A stretch of DNA of 64,000 nucleotides from Phylloscopus collybita (Eukaryota; Chordata; Aves; Passeriformes; Phylloscopidae): the NCBI GenBank assembly GCA_027886175.1, contig JAJNNQ010000008.1, forward strand, positions 7,877,001-7,941,000, read 5' to 3'. The notes under the pieces are model-generated. The model saw only the letters and a program-made list of their open reading frames with translations, was not told the DNA's origin and searched no databases. The position numbers were made by a program, and so were the translations under genes. This document shows positions 24,240-37,914 of this stretch, one piece after another (positions within the stretch are counted from its first letter, which is position 1; every line of letters starts with the position of its first letter).

Positions 24240-24560
24240 TCAGGACGAGGACTGACAGTGGTGCTCACACCGTGTCAGCAGGCGGGGCAGCAGTTCACAG
24301 CCGCGCTCGCACAGAACACGCCGCTGCTTTTTTTCTTTTTTTTTTTTTTTTGGTCCCCCAGGAAAGATGTAGGAGGACGTGATGAAAGGCAGTTGTGAAT
24401 GAGCATTCTTTGACAAAGGTCAAACGCAATTGTTTGCCATCTGCCCTTTGCCAAGTGGGTTGTATTTAATCTCAGCCATCATCTTTAGCAAGCTGTACCA
24501 GAGAACTGTATGACACGCTGTGATAACGGTATCTTTAGATACGCCTCTCTGACATGCAGG
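24240..24560. promoter_or_regulatory. Candidate conserved regulatory block, CpG-retaining
   Basis: About 13 CpGs in 320 bases, clustered at 24245-24325 and scattered to 24543. After a poly-T come 'ttgacaaaggtcaaacg' (an AAAGGTCA nuclear-receptor half-site in a near-DR1 setting), 'ctgccctttgccaag', 'atcatctttagc' and 'gctgtgataacggta'. The right half reads like a classic constrained element. The frame through it (97 codons) is interrupted by the poly-T and is not gene-like. Confidence 0.42.
24336..24351. repeat. Poly-T, 16 bases
   Basis: A run of 16 T preceded by seven T and one C, inside the CpG-retaining block. Confidence 0.95.
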
Positions 24561-24599
24561 GATGTCCTTTCAAGTTGCAAATAAAGCATTTTGGAAAAA

Positions 24600-27500
24600 A
24601 AAATCACAGGTAGGGAAAGGCTTCCATTAAATGGAATCAGTAAGTTTATTATTCAGCCTATCATAAATACAGAAGTAATAACAGATTTCAGCATTCACTG
24701 TAAATTCATTGCAAAACTGGTATAAAGAAAACCTTTTACAGCTGCAAGAAGTACGTCACTCATCCAACCCAGTGGTAACAAGAGTAAATACAGCTCAGAA
24801 TCGTATTATCCAATGTGCAAAACAAAGAATTCTTTCATAAAGTCACCTAATTAGTCCAAGTAATGTACATGTTCAAAGTCTAGGCATTAGCCAGATATAC
24901 ATGTACTATTATGCTCTAAGAATTTTGCAGAAGAATTATAGGATTTCTTTTTAAAGGACTTTCTTTTTCAAAGAGAACTAAACATGAGACCACTGAAGTT
25001 TTGATTTTATTTTGAAAAGACTGAAAATAAAGTCTCAATTCTTTTGTCATTTACATGCTTGATTGCTGTTGATTTTTGTGAATTCAATTGACCTATTTAT
25101 GGGAGTATGCAAGAGACCAGAAGTGGGTAACTCAGTTAAAAGATATTTATTATTGCATGAACAAATGCAATGATTTCTGGAGCTCAGATAGATACTGGGG
25201 TAAGAAGCTATTTGTGATCTACCTAAAGCTGACTTAACAGTTTTTGGTTCAAGATTTCAATTTCACCTAAAAACGGATCACCTAAGAAAGGAAGTTTTAT
25301 TTTATAGGAGTATTTAGAGGATAGGAACTTGGCATTCTTCTTGGCTCCCACCTTTGTGCATAAATTTCTGAGTAGATTAAACCACTGCATGCCTCTTGAG
25401 AAAAATACATCCCCAGGAGAACCTCACAGGGCATGGTCTCAGCATCACTTTTCAGACCGCTCTAAGGCAGAATTTCATGCAAAGCCACAGTTAACTGTCT
25501 AGTTATGAGTTTCATAGACTTCTGTATATCCTACAGAGCCAGACACAGTTACTGGCATTGGCCACCTCTGCCTGTGCCTCAGGAGATTCAGTGCCTAAAT
25601 GCTGCTCCTAAGTTGTGTGTGACTCTTCTCCCATCCTACAGCCAGCTTGAATCAATGGAGATGAGGAGGATTTTGTAAACTCAAGCTGTTTATTTAACAG
25701 CTGAATGTAGATTTAACATCTTATTCTTGAAGACCTGGAAGTATACTATTAGCCCTTATGGAGCTGCTCTTCCAAACCTCCTCTGAGGCAGCCTGATGCT
25801 TTATTGTCATCAATTAACATTGCATTGTTGTTGGCAAATTATTGTAAGACTTGGACTCCAAGGGAGTATTGTGTCTTATAAGTTGTTAAAACTTGCTGTA
25901 TTTCAAACTCCAAATAAGATTGCAGTCTGAGTTCATGGTAGCACATATCATGGATAAATAATTTAACAATGTGCTGTTTCACATATGCAGAGAATGATAG
26001 TCAACATTCAGAATAAACTGCCAGAGCCAGCAGTAATAACTTGTAATGGTCATTTCAGGAAACTTACACAAATATGTGAAAGAATAAAGCAGATCCACTA
26101 CCTTTAAAAATGTTCCAGGCATGGACTAAGCACAGACTTTGGTCTCCTTTCATGTTATAATTTTCAGGGTTGGCTTTCTCAAAGAGACTAAAGCATGTAT
26201 TCAATCAAACTCACTGCACTAAATCTGCTATATGGTTTATCTTGAGCTTTAACTTCAAAGTGCTTTTACCTATTAAGAACCTGATTGTTCCTCTAAAATT
26301 GAAAGAGGAAGAAACTATTTTCAGGTTATGAAGATAACAAAACTGTTTTACTATAACATGACATAAATGTTATAATTTATATACGTTGGCTCAGGTTTTC
26401 CTGCTTACCTGGTTTAGTGTACATGTCTCGTATGCACATGACCTTTAGAGGGTGGAAAAATCCCTTTTAGAAGGAGGACAAACTTACATTCTTACTGAAG
26501 GAAAAGAATCCCTAGATATGGTGGTGTGAATCAGAGGTTAAATTCAGTTTCTGCCTTTCATGTGATAAAAGGCACTCATTCATAACTCTTGCAGTTCATG
26601 AGGATTCTGGAAATTATCTCAAAATGGGTGTTGAGAAGAAAGGTGTGGTGAAATAATTTATTTCACCTAACTAAAATTTTAGCTTATACTCTCTTGGACT
26701 CCTCCTGGCTTTCATTGTATTGCCTGAGTGGGTGGCAAAACATGTTTCAAGCCCTTTTAGAACACCTGACTCCCTGTGTCCCTGCAAGTTGTGAATCCAG
26801 AGATTCGAGCTGTTGCAGTGCAGCTTATTTCAGCATTGCCTTGTCATTGGCAAGATACAACTGCAGACACAGCATGTAGGTGGTAGAGAACATTCGGTGT
26901 GTAAAATGGAGCTCCTATTTTAAGAACAGGGAGCAGGTTGTCTTGTGTTAGAAGAGACCTTTATGCCTTCAAAAGCAGCTCTCATTAGAATAGGTTTGAC
27001 TGACTGTGAGCCTCTGTTGTTACTTTTTCGGTAGTTCTCCTACAGGCAAAGATCAATTGATGTCACACCTACCTGTTTAAAAGTCATGAGAAAATCTCTG
27101 CTGATTGCTGCCAGAATTACAGCCTGCCACAAAATGCCTCGTATTCAAGAATGTAATGGTTAGTCAGAACCACTGCGTTAATTCTAGCACAAGCTGAACT
27201 TGAGCTTCTCAAAACATTTTATACAGTAACTAAGAAAGAAACTTGAAAAGTATGGGATTTACAAAAATAGTCTGATCAGTCTAGAACTACTAATGTCTGC
27301 TCTGCAGGATGAAAAAAGTGTTTATGAATAATCATGGTGCAGTAATTTTAAAATACTACTCTATTTCCCTCTTTTTATTAAGGAGAAAATCTTTGTCAGA
27401 TATTGTTTTGGTAGGTGTTAGCTGCTTAGTAATACTGAACTGTAGCATTTTGTGTCAGAGGACAAAAACTCCCAGAGTGTATATGAATTGCCTATGATGT

Positions 27501-30500
27501 TTAGGTGACCTAAAGTTTAACAGCTTTAGCACTAGATCTGTAAATGAAGGAAAAACAAAACAAAACAAAAAATACCTCAGACCATGCACTAGCTGCCAAA
27601 CCAGCAGAAACATGGTTATTTCAGCCAGTTTTTAAAGTTGTTAAAGTTATTTGTCTATTGAGCATTAATTCTCATGCAATCGAACCACACAAGCCATTCA
27701 TCCCCCACAGAAAGAGAATGAAGCTGGTGCAAGCTGCAGTGTAAATATGGAGCTATCTTCTGCCTCCCTCACACACAGATGATTTAAAAAATGTGATTAT
27801 CTTCTCCTATTGGAACTCATTATGAAGCCAAATGGTAGGAGGTCATCCAAAACCTAGCAAAGTATATCAACAGCACAGCATCAGCTATTGAGAAGTAAGA
27901 CTGGAAAAAGATTTTCCAGAAAAGTAAGAAAAAATATCCCATTTTGCAGCTCCACAGCAAGAGAAGGGTTCATCCTGATGTGTTGCATTTCCATTTGGTC
28001 AGCATCAGGCCCGTGGGTGCTTAGCTCACAGCTCCCTTCAGTCTGATCTTGCACCACAGGGAAGTATTGCATCAAGTCTTTTGAATTGTTGCAATTGTTG
28101 AGCAGAAGTGCCTTTCAAAGTGTTTTGTGTCCTTTGGTGGCCGTGCTATGCTATGTTAAGCAGATTTTATAGACTATTAAATAAAAATCAGAACCATGTC
28201 TCCCCATCAAAGAATTTGCTCTATTGCCTCTAGGACACTACACAGAAACTTTCCTTCTTGGCTGTGAGACCTCAGGACTGCAGGTGTGCAGACACAGATC
28301 TGGGTATCAGCAGATACTTGAGGGGGAAAAGGAGATTCCCTTTCAAAGTTAGGTACAGCTTCAAAGGTTTTTTCTTCTTTTTCTCACCAGAAGTTTGGCT
28401 GCAATATTGTATGTACCTCAAATTACTGGCACTTTTGCAAGGGTACAGGACATCTCAGTTATGAAAAATTATTATAACACCTACTAAGAGTATGTGACTA
28501 TTATAATTAGATAGATATTCAATTATATTTCAAATTTAGCTGTTTAATACAAAAACTATTATTAAGGAACATTTCTTCATGTGCTAAATGAATGATTGAG
28601 TGTGTCATTAATTTATTTTATGGCAAGAACGTGACTAGAGGAAGAAATTCTAGGTGGCTGTTTGGATGGTAAGTACAGAGTTTTAAGATTTGATTGACAA
28701 TCAAAATGTGTGTTAACCAGAAAAAAACTGAAGAAAGAGTCTAATCACTGATGGAGAAAATCCATTTGCTTCAACATATTAAACAAATGCTTCTTTGTTA
28801 TAAAGAGGAACATTTTGTTGATTTCTAAAGTATTCAAAATAACAGTTTTAGAGAATCTAATAGGTTTTTATATTTAGCCACCATGAAATGATTGTTCTGA
28901 ATATCTTGAAAATTTAATCATATGAGCAACTATACACACTGTTAGTTCTATTAATTTTGAAGAATTACTTGCATGTGCACAGTTATAATTTTCTTCTATT
29001 ATGAAAAGCTCTTGTATATCATGCAGCTGGAGGCTGTCAGACTCTCCTCATTAATGCACAGACCATGTGAGACAGCAGGAGGTCTGTCCTGCAGCATGGG
29101 AAGGCTTTTCCCAAGCCCACTCACCCATGTTTAGCTGTAGGTTCACCTTAGGTTCCAGTTCAGCTTTCCTCTCTCTCAGCTCTGGCAGCAAAGAGCTTTG
29201 CCCTGGGCAGCCTGGGCTGTGCCCGCTGGTGCTGCTGCTGTGTTGTGCAGCAGAACGGAGCTGTCTCCCAGCCTGGGGCTGCTGTTTGCTCAGCAGGACC
29301 TTCTCTTTTGGGGCTTGCTAGTTTGGCCTCCCATTTCCTTCTTGGCTGTTTTGTGTTCCTGTCTGAACTGAGCTATGGTTTTCCTACAGCTTCACCAACC
29401 ATAATTTAACTCTTTCTTTCATAATTAATGAAAAGTAATTTTGTATTAATTTGGGGTGGTATCGCATTCTCAGGTGCAGAGAGCCTTTTCAGGGGGAAAT
29501 TTCATTCAACTCCACAGTCACAGGGACTTCTGAATAATATTGCAAAACTCACACATCGTAGTCAGTGAAAATTCTCCTGTCTTCAAGGGGACAGAGCCAT
29601 GTTGTTCTGGGACTCTTTACGATAAACATATGTTGTATGTGCAAACAATTGTAAACTGGTTTCTGGTGGTTTCAGAAGATCCCTGAAATGACTCACAATA
29701 TTTACCAGACACCACTGGTTTGAAGTTTCCTTTTAGCATGCAAGACCTAATTCAGTTTGACTAATTAGTATCCTGAACTTGTCTTGATCACAAAGGTGAT
29801 TGCTAAATTTATCCAAAGCTTCCATCAGTCAGTGGTAACACATCTGCTCTATAGGAGCAATTTCCTCCCTGACATTGGATAGTACTACTGTCTAACGTGT
29901 TTAGGTTCTAGACAGAGAAAAAACAATACTTTTTACTTAAAACTTCATATTTGAAGTCAAATCACAACAACACCTTGTTAAACTGGTAGAATAGTAAATA
30001 AAACAAGGGTTCAATATCAACTCCAGCCCTCTGAGTATAAGCACCTAAGCAGATGAATGGATTAATTGAACACTGTATAAAAAACTGAACATTTTCTTCT
30101 GTTACTCATTCACTGATTCACCTTGAGGGTAGGATAAGCTGCGGATTAACCTAAACTTAATTTGTTTCTTCTTAGGCCTCATACTTGGAAGGAGCCTTAC
30201 TGTATCCATTCAGTGATTTACTCACTGGGTGCACTGACTGACACCTGGTCCTTTCAAAGGACTGTCAGCTTTCCAGAATTTATAAAAATAGGTGCTGTTC
30301 TATAGACCTGTAGGCAGCAGAGATGTTAATATGTCTATTTTGTGACAGGAAATTCACTTTATAGATTGCCCTTTCATGACAGACTTCTAGAACCTAAACA
30401 AACTACATATTAGTAGCTGAAGTTTTGAAATATTTGCAAAATCTTTCTGGTGATCTATTGTCTCAGCTAAAAGAGAAAGTACATCAGTAACTGTGAGGGT

Positions 30501-31360
30501 GGTTCCCATGGACCTGCTGAGCAGAGCAAGCTGAGCCTGGGTTCTTTCTTTACAAACCACTGCTTTAACCTTTCCATTTGTTGTAGAAGCCAAAGCAAAC
30601 CAATATTGGCCACACTGTGAAACATCAGGGCTTAATGCCACTGAAACTCACTACAATGAGTTCCAGGAGGTATACTGACAATTTCCCTAGGATATGTGTA
30701 CTGAGAAGGGGAAAAGCTGTGGGTTTACTCTCTGGAGAGTGCTGTAATGTTCAGGCTGTGCAGGAAGTCCTGCAGCCTGGCTGAGCTCCTTGGAGAAGCA
30801 GGTCTCCTAACTGGTGCTGTGAGAGAATTCAGGAGTGTTTTGGGTAAACAAAGGATTCAAGTGACAGCACTATATCTTATCCAATATGTATTTGAAGTTA
30901 TCTTTTTAAGGATATTTGCCTTCATTGCCAAAGACTGGTCAATAAATAAAACCACATGGTATTGTATCATTCAAACCATAATTAACTGCTGTGTACTCTC
31001 TGAGCATGCATGATCAGTTAACTAGTCTATGTTCTGCTAGAAATTTCAATTGATCGCTTAGTTTATGAAAAAATAATCCATGGGTAACTCTTTTTCTTTT
31101 GAAAGTTATAAATTAAAATCAGTGGACCCCGTTAAGTGCAGCTTCACAAATTAATATGAAATATAGTGCTTTTTCATAAGATTTGAGAACCAGATTTAAA
31201 AGCATATTGGTGTTTGTGCACAGCAGGCAATAATGATCCATTATCCTGCAAGCAGAGGAGCTAGCAGCAACACATAAATAAGAAGCAATTGGACCATCTG
31301 CTTTGATTTCTGTAGCATCCCCAGAGGATGTGAGCAGGAGCTGACACTTCTCTCCATCTG
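24600..31360. other. Long gene-poor stretch
   Basis: Almost 7 kb of AT-rich text without a supported gene, CpG cluster or recognised transposon. Small items are (CAAAA)3 at about 27556-27570 and a GC-richer, CpG-poor pocket at 29060-29330 that is open for 84 codons. A minus-strand frame at 30387-30641 (84 codons) has no recognisable homology. A homeodomain-rich text at 28560-28670 is a weak enhancer candidate. Confidence 0.5.
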
Positions 31361-31367
31361 CCCTTAC

Positions 31368-31436
31368 GTTATCAATTACAGTTAAATTATGCTGCATGCT
31401 ACAAGGCTGGCAGATATGGATTGTAGATTGTGGCAC
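31368..31436 (-). other. Possible 69-nt phase-0 exon
   Basis: Read on the minus strand, a T-rich tract ends in 'atatttttcag' (AG at 31438-31437) and is followed by 69 open bases ending at 'gataac' before 'gtaagg', a fair donor. The 23 codons keep phase 0 at both ends and sit inside a 130-codon open frame (31511-31119), the longest on the minus strand here. The peptide (starting VPQSTIHIC) is not recognised. The frame continuing on both sides weakens the exon idea. A chance acceptor-donor pair is quite possible. Confidence 0.15.
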
Positions 31437-31859
31437 CTGAAAAATATAGAAGAAAATACATATGTTGCAAGCCAGCTGTTTATTTACAAGTTCTTGACAT
31501 TTTTTCTTCACTTTCTTTGATGCCTTTTCTAAAGCTTCTAAGAGACATCTCTGCTTAGTGTGAAATAGAAAAGAAATTAGGTGTAACAGTGTAGCACCAG
31601 GCGCAAAATATTCCAGTTCTCTGGTTTATGATTGAATCCTTAATGGAGCACAAACATCAAGTAGAGCAGATTTTATATTTTGAAGAAATAATTTGTGAGT
31701 ACATCTGGATCAGCTGCTCTAGCCAGTGTTTATAAAGCATGTTAGAGCAGGAGGGGCAACACACCCTGTTTTTTTGTAGTTTAGGAATCACGTGTAAAAC
31801 TGTAACTTTTATGAAATGTTAAGTGTTTATGAAAGCTCTGGGAGTGGTAGAAGCTGGAA

Positions 31860-32265
31860 TTGAGGGCTCCAGTTGCCATGTGCTGCGAGAAGTGCTCTGT
31901 TGACGTGTCTTACCACAACCCATAGGAATGCTGCTGCCTTTCGACTAGGGATAATTTTGTTGTAAGTTCATTCAATTTTCAACCTGTTTGATGGATGGTT
32001 GCCAGTCGTGCTGAATTGCATTTTGGTTTTGTGGTATGGTATTCTGGCCATTGAAGCTGACATATGAACACTACTTAACAACTTTCCTTTTGCCCTGACT
32101 GCAATTGGAAGCCTGGCACATTCATCAATCGCGCTGGCCAGTTAACCCAGCCATGCTCCGAGGCAAATGCACTCCAAACTTGGAACATTCTGCCTTTCTC
32201 ATACTTTCTATCACTGCTCCTTGCATTTTAAATGTCATTAGTGCTCTGATTAAATAAAGCCTTTA
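31860..32265. promoter_or_regulatory. Candidate conserved regulatory block
   Basis: Two adjoining parts keep CpGs: 31885-32010 (tgcgag, gacgtg, ttcgac, gtcgtg) and 32125-32165 (atcgcgc, ctccga). The second holds 'attcatcaatcgcgctggcc' and is followed by 'aaatgtcattagtgctctg' and 'tgattaaataaag' (homeodomain cores). There are no long open frames on either strand, no repeats, and short well-defined words. This is among the strongest non-coding constraint candidates in the window by eye. Confidence 0.45.
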
Positions 32266-32269
32266 GGAA

Positions 32270-35200
32270 GTGCTAAAATTTATAAAATTGATTATATATA
32301 TTTTAATAGCCTCTTGTCAATGCTGTCTGATCAGTAAAGGCTATTTTTGTGCACAATACTTGCACAAGACAGAAGTTAACAGGAAAAAAACTCCTCCAAG
32401 GCCTCTAGAAAGACCAGAAATAAAAGCTTGAGCGCAAAGTAACAAAGAGGAGCTGAGAAAAAAGGATTTATCTGCATTATGACTACTAATTATAGTAGAG
32501 GAATTTAAAGGTGCTTTCTCTTTGTGGACTATCATGGGTGAGATTTGGTAGTTCCAGAAAGGAAACATAGGTTGTCTTAATATATATGGGCTCTATTCTG
32601 TGATTCTTGCTGTTGCATATATTTTATTTATTTTGCCTTTGCTTGGGAGCATTTGGCATTAGCAGCAGTGCTAAATGAGGAGACTTTACTGCAGACCCTC
32701 CCTCATGTGTCTTACTCTGTAGGACCTACTGGAGGCCATTCCACCCTCTCTGAAATAATGGATTTTTGTTACCTTCAACCTAGGAAACAAGAGACATTGC
32801 TCCCTGGACTCTCCTCCAAGGACTGTCCTTTCCTTTTTCCATTGTTTCTTGCAGCTGTGTGATTTTGTGCCTCCCTCACTGTGTTACGCCTTCCTCTCCC
32901 TGGATTTGCCTTTTGAGGGTTATGTTGACAAGCTGACTTTTCCAGAGGTGAAATCATAGTTCTTACTGTCAATACATTTGTTCCTCTCTACACATGTTAA
33001 AATGTTAATATTGCTCTTTATTGCAAAGAGATTTGTCATGCAAAGGACATGAGAATTGTCTTTGGATAAGAAAAGACAGAGCCCTCCACAGGATCCCAAG
33101 ATACAAGCAAATTTCCTTGTTTCCTCATCAAAGTGAATTTATGCTTGTAACAGGATATGTTGGTATCTGTCTTGAGCCTGCCTGCTCTGGCAGTGTTGTT
33201 ATCCTTGGCATGGAAATTCCCTCTTTATCAGCTCACTGCTACTGAATATGTCCTTGGAGAGGCCAGACCTTCCCTCCACCATTGGTCAGCAAGCCCAGGC
33301 TAAAGCAGCTAACCACATCCATGAGTATAATTGTTGTAAGAGTTTTAAAATTCTTGTGAAATGAGACTCATGATCCTCAAGATTTTATTCCATGTGTTTC
33401 TGGTAACTTTCTGCTTGCCTGCATCTGGACAGTTGTCCATGCAGACCTGCATTGAAGAATAATGTGTGTTATTCACAGGTGACTGAGATACTTGGGTGTG
33501 GGGTAGTTAAAGAAAATGTGTTATAAAACCAGCAACCTACAAGGCTTTTCCAAAGCATATAAAATGTCTGTAATGGAGAAGTTTTGGTTTTAAATGAAAA
33601 TGTCTCAAAATTACTTGAAAGTATCTCAGCTTCCAGATTTATACTGTTATTACTGAAAAATCCTCTTCTGCTGCTTTGTTGCTATGAAAACTCACTGTTT
33701 ATGCTCTTCCCTCTGGGAGTGGGGATGGGATCAGACCAGCTTTGTATTGTCATGAACTGTCTGAATTCTTTAACTAACCAGCATTATGCAACACCTTTGT
33801 AGAAAACTGTTTGAAATGTTTGATTGTTCCAGTGGAGAAATGATAAAAGTAAACTATAAAATAGAAATGAGCAACCAAAAAGTCTGAAGTAAATTAAAAA
33901 CATTTTATATTCTGGATGTAGCTCATATTAAGCCATCAATAAAAATATTTGTGAAATCACTGAGAAAATTTTTTTACTTAGTCATCAATTTGGAAAAAAA
34001 TCTTTATTTCTACAAGTATATGAAGTAGGCTTTCAATTTGCATCTTTATGAACAGCAGATAACTATGTGAAAAACATTAGTTTTCTAGTTTACATATGTG
34101 GTCCATAAAACTAGAGTTACTAGCTCAGTGGGTAATTACTTCTATGAAATTATTATAATAGCTTTGAACAAGGATTTACATTACTATGGTAAAATAACTA
34201 ACAGTTATGTATATTCTATTTCATTTTTCAGCAACAGTGCTGGTGTTTTGAAGGATTGTCCCTCAGAAATTGTATATCTTTTGGACAGGGAGGGGTAATA
34301 AATGAATGTGCATTCTGTTTCACTTGCTTCATAAAGAACAATGCAAGTTATGAATCTGTAACTTCACTAAAGACTCATTGAAAACAAAGGAACAGATTTG
34401 TCATATTTTTAAGAGCTTCTGGTGAGATGCTTGGTTCAGTTTGTTGATCAGATAATCTTTAAATGGGTATTTTGCCTAAGTAATAAATTGTAAGATTTTT
34501 TATTAGATTCCGGAAGGCAAAGTCTGTCTCTTTAAGCCCAGAATGGAGGTTCAGACTATGTGAATGTTATACAACATCTCTCTCTCTGTGCTGTCTATAA
34601 GTAGTAAGAAGGTTCCTGAGAAAAGCTTCTAAACTGCCTTAATAAAGCTCAGTAAAAAAATAAGGCTTTTAAGGCAAAAGCTATTGCAGGGCTTTCACAC
34701 TGCCAATCCTCACTGGCAGGAAGGTGCTTAAACCCAAATGCTCCCAGTTCCCCGAGTTGGAAAGCTCTGACCTCAGAAATCAGGTCCTTGACTTTTGCCA
34801 GAACTGGCTCCTAATGAACCAGTCTTGAAGCGGGGGAATGGGTTTAAGTCCATAAAGATGGAACTTTGATTTCCCAATTCAATTTCTGACGACTTGGAGA
34901 CCTGTCTGGAGCAAAGAGAGAGCCAGGCTCCCCAGGGACTCCAGACCCCATGGCCCCTGAAAGGGATCCTTTTTCCTTGGGTCTGTTTGTAGCAGATGAG
35001 TGACTCAGAAGCTCTTGGAGCTCTTGGAATCATGGTCTTCCTACAGTCATTGAGTGCTTTTAGGGTTGTAGCTCATCATAAACTGAGCAGAGAGCTGTAA
35101 ATCCTTTTCCTGGGCAGCACTGAAATGTATCAAAATGTCAAATTCTTGCATCATCTATGCAATGGAAATAACTTTGTCTATCTATCTTGGCTTGAGGAGT

Positions 35201-35620
35201 AAAAAGTTTATTTTCAATTAAGTTTACTATGCTCTCCCCACCAATGTTTTTTAAACACAAACAGGAATTCAAAGAATTCAGGTTTTTAAGTGTTTGATAT
35301 GGCAAGTTGCAGAAGTAGTGTAGATGTAATTTCCTGTCCATCCAGACTCGCACATCCAAAAAAAGATTGCATGCAGTTATTTAAAGATGCTAATAAATAA
35401 TTTTATTCTACTTCAGCAAGTGCCCAGTGCATTTTCAGAGTGAGAGGGGAACTGAAAGGTAGTTTTGAAGTCTCTGCTTCCTTTATTAATAGTGCCTTTT
35501 GCATTTCAGTTGCTCTGAACTCTGAATTCTCTCTCATGTCAATAGCCTATCTTTTTAAAGGTCTACTGATTAAGTAAATAATTTTTTAGCATGTGAAATT
35601 CCCTGTATTTAATTTGATGA
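32270..35620. other. Non-coding sequence, no gene seen
   Basis: Unique-looking, AT-rich with slightly GC-richer text at about 32650-33300 and 34700-35030. Open frames up to 86 codons show no recognisable content or splice framing. Confidence 0.5.
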
Positions 35621-35624
35621 GATG

Positions 35625-35830
35625 GGAAGCTGCTTCTCCCCCTTAAAGTCTAATTAACATGGAGACTATCTTCTCTGATGAGTTCATAAGCTGTTCACAG
35701 ACAGTTGGGATGTAGCAACTTTGCAAGACACTGTTTAAAGATCTCTGACATCTGAGAAAGCCACAAAATCCAATAATCCTCCTTTCAGAACTCCAGGGTG
35801 TCCTCTGAGATCAATCTCATATCTAAACAT
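35625..35830. promoter_or_regulatory. Weak candidate conserved element
   Basis: It contains 'gtctaattaacatgg' (a TAATTA homeodomain core), 'gatgagttcataagc' and 'tccaataatcc'. Non-repetitive with no open frame of note. CpG is absent, so support is motif text only. Confidence 0.22.
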
Positions 35831-37910
35831 CACATAAGGGAGTGCATTGTGTTATAGACTGGTTTCTATTGAACACCAAGTAAGAAGCAGCCTTAGACAT
35901 TCTTGAAGTAGAGCTTTTATCAGGGGACTAGGAAGGGTTGTCAAATTCTGAAAATTTTACCCACGATTAAAGCAGTACTATGAAAATTGTTACATTTTTA
36001 ACAAAGGTCAGCTTATCCTCTATAGAGCTCTCTTGAGAGTATCCAGCAAATTATTTATTGGGAATAAAGTTGAACAGCTTTCATGTTTATCTGTGTGCAT
36101 GAACAGAGCTGCCATTAATTCTCTTGTCTCTAATTGCTGTGCTATCATGTCAAATATCCTTTCAAGTAGACTTGGCTCCTGGTTTCAGTTGTGCTTTTGG
36201 TCCACATACATTTATAAAAAGGCAGTTTTAAGTGTGAAACTCTCTGAAAAAAAAGGTTATGTAAGATTAGTAATGTACCAGTGTTCTCATTAGCCTTGTG
36301 TCTGTATTTTCCTATATATTCAGCCCACTCACATTCAGTCTGCCGTGCTGATATTCCACAGTGCATGTTTTGTAGTGTTATAAGTGGATCTAAGCATTAA
36401 AGATCTTTATACCTGCTCTGCAACAAAAACAGAACTAAAAAGGCATTGGTTCTATAAGTTTAATTTGGGCTGTTTAGCCCAATATACCAGCCATGGTGTG
36501 GAGTTATTCCAGAATACCTCCTGGGAGCACATTTCAGGGGCATGGTTTACTTTGCTCCCAACTGGAAAAATTCTCACGCTGTCAGTCATCAGGGCACTGT
36601 AGCTCAGCCAGGCTCTCAAACCCCTACCCCTGTATACCTGTTTGCACAGAAACTCAAACTAAGTTTTCTTAATTTGTCTGTACATTGAAAATTATAAAAG
36701 GTTTTTATGTGAAGGCTCAGTGAAGTTTCTAGCTTTATTACACTTCGGAGTGATGAAATGAGTTTGAATTTATTTTTAATGCTGCTATTCATATGATTTT
36801 TTTTTGCTTTTCTTTCTTTTGTTTTCCAAAGATATGTTTCTGTGCCTAAAGTCTACATACTAAATTGGTACGTTTTAAATTGGTCTCATGTTGGAGTCCT
36901 CCCCACTTTCCAGTGCCTCTCTGTTCTCACTGAGAAATATCAGTGTTGAAAGACACAACATTTATGAGCAAAAGGAAAGTAGAAGTAATAGAGGCAGTAA
37001 ATTAACCAGAAATATTTTGTGTTGAGCTAAGAATGAGTAGTATTGTGTACCAACTGTGCCAGACCTCAGAATATACCTGTTTAACTTGTCCTCTGGGAAA
37101 TATGATAAGTTGGTGTAAATAGTGAGTGACTACAGAATAATCAGGGTAAATAAAATTTGTTTTCTTAAACTGGCAGTTAGCAGATAGGAGTTTCCAATAC
37201 CAGTGTAATTCTGCTCGAATACAGAGAGGGGAACATGAGTGTGCTCTGCATTGAAACCTGTCCAAAAAAGGCTTCAGCTGCACAAAACTTCTGGTCAGCT
37301 GCTTTAAGCTGGTATTTGTTCCATAAGTATTGAAACGAGATGTCTGCTTTGTAGAAAATCCTACAGCTGCTAAAAATATTTAGGAAAATCAGATTTTGTC
37401 ATTCTGATGATGATTCTCTCAAAGCATTGTTAATTCACTGCAGGACAGGACATTCTGCTGGAGCATGTGTCTCATTTTAGTATCTTAAATATTGATGATA
37501 TACATATATTTATCTACCTTCACAAACCTGGTGCTGGGGCTTAGAGTTCTGAAATGCAAATGCACTATTTGTACTGTTGAATTAGAACGTTTGCTGAGAA
37601 GTACAAGCTACAGGTATTGGGGGTGTGAGGGGCGTTTTGTGGTGTCTGTTGGAAAACCAAATGTGACATCCCTTTTGGCTTGCAGAGGAGTCAATAGAAT
37701 AATGTTTCAAGACATTTTAAAATTCTCTTTTAATTCATTGTAATGGTTTACATGTATATTACATTTTCTACTTTATTCTTTGACTTGAGTCAATACGTAT
37801 CCAATGTAAGTGCAGTTCATTTATAAATAAATTGATATTCTGTCCCTCATTACCTATATTTCTAATGCATTCTGATACATTAGTAAATAGACTTGTCTGA
37901 TTAATCATTA
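35831..37910. other. Non-coding sequence, no gene seen
   Basis: AT-rich and featureless apart from short T runs (about 36799-36806). A minus-strand frame of 93 codons (37002-37283) has no recognisable content. Confidence 0.5.
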
Positions 37911-37914
37911 GCAC

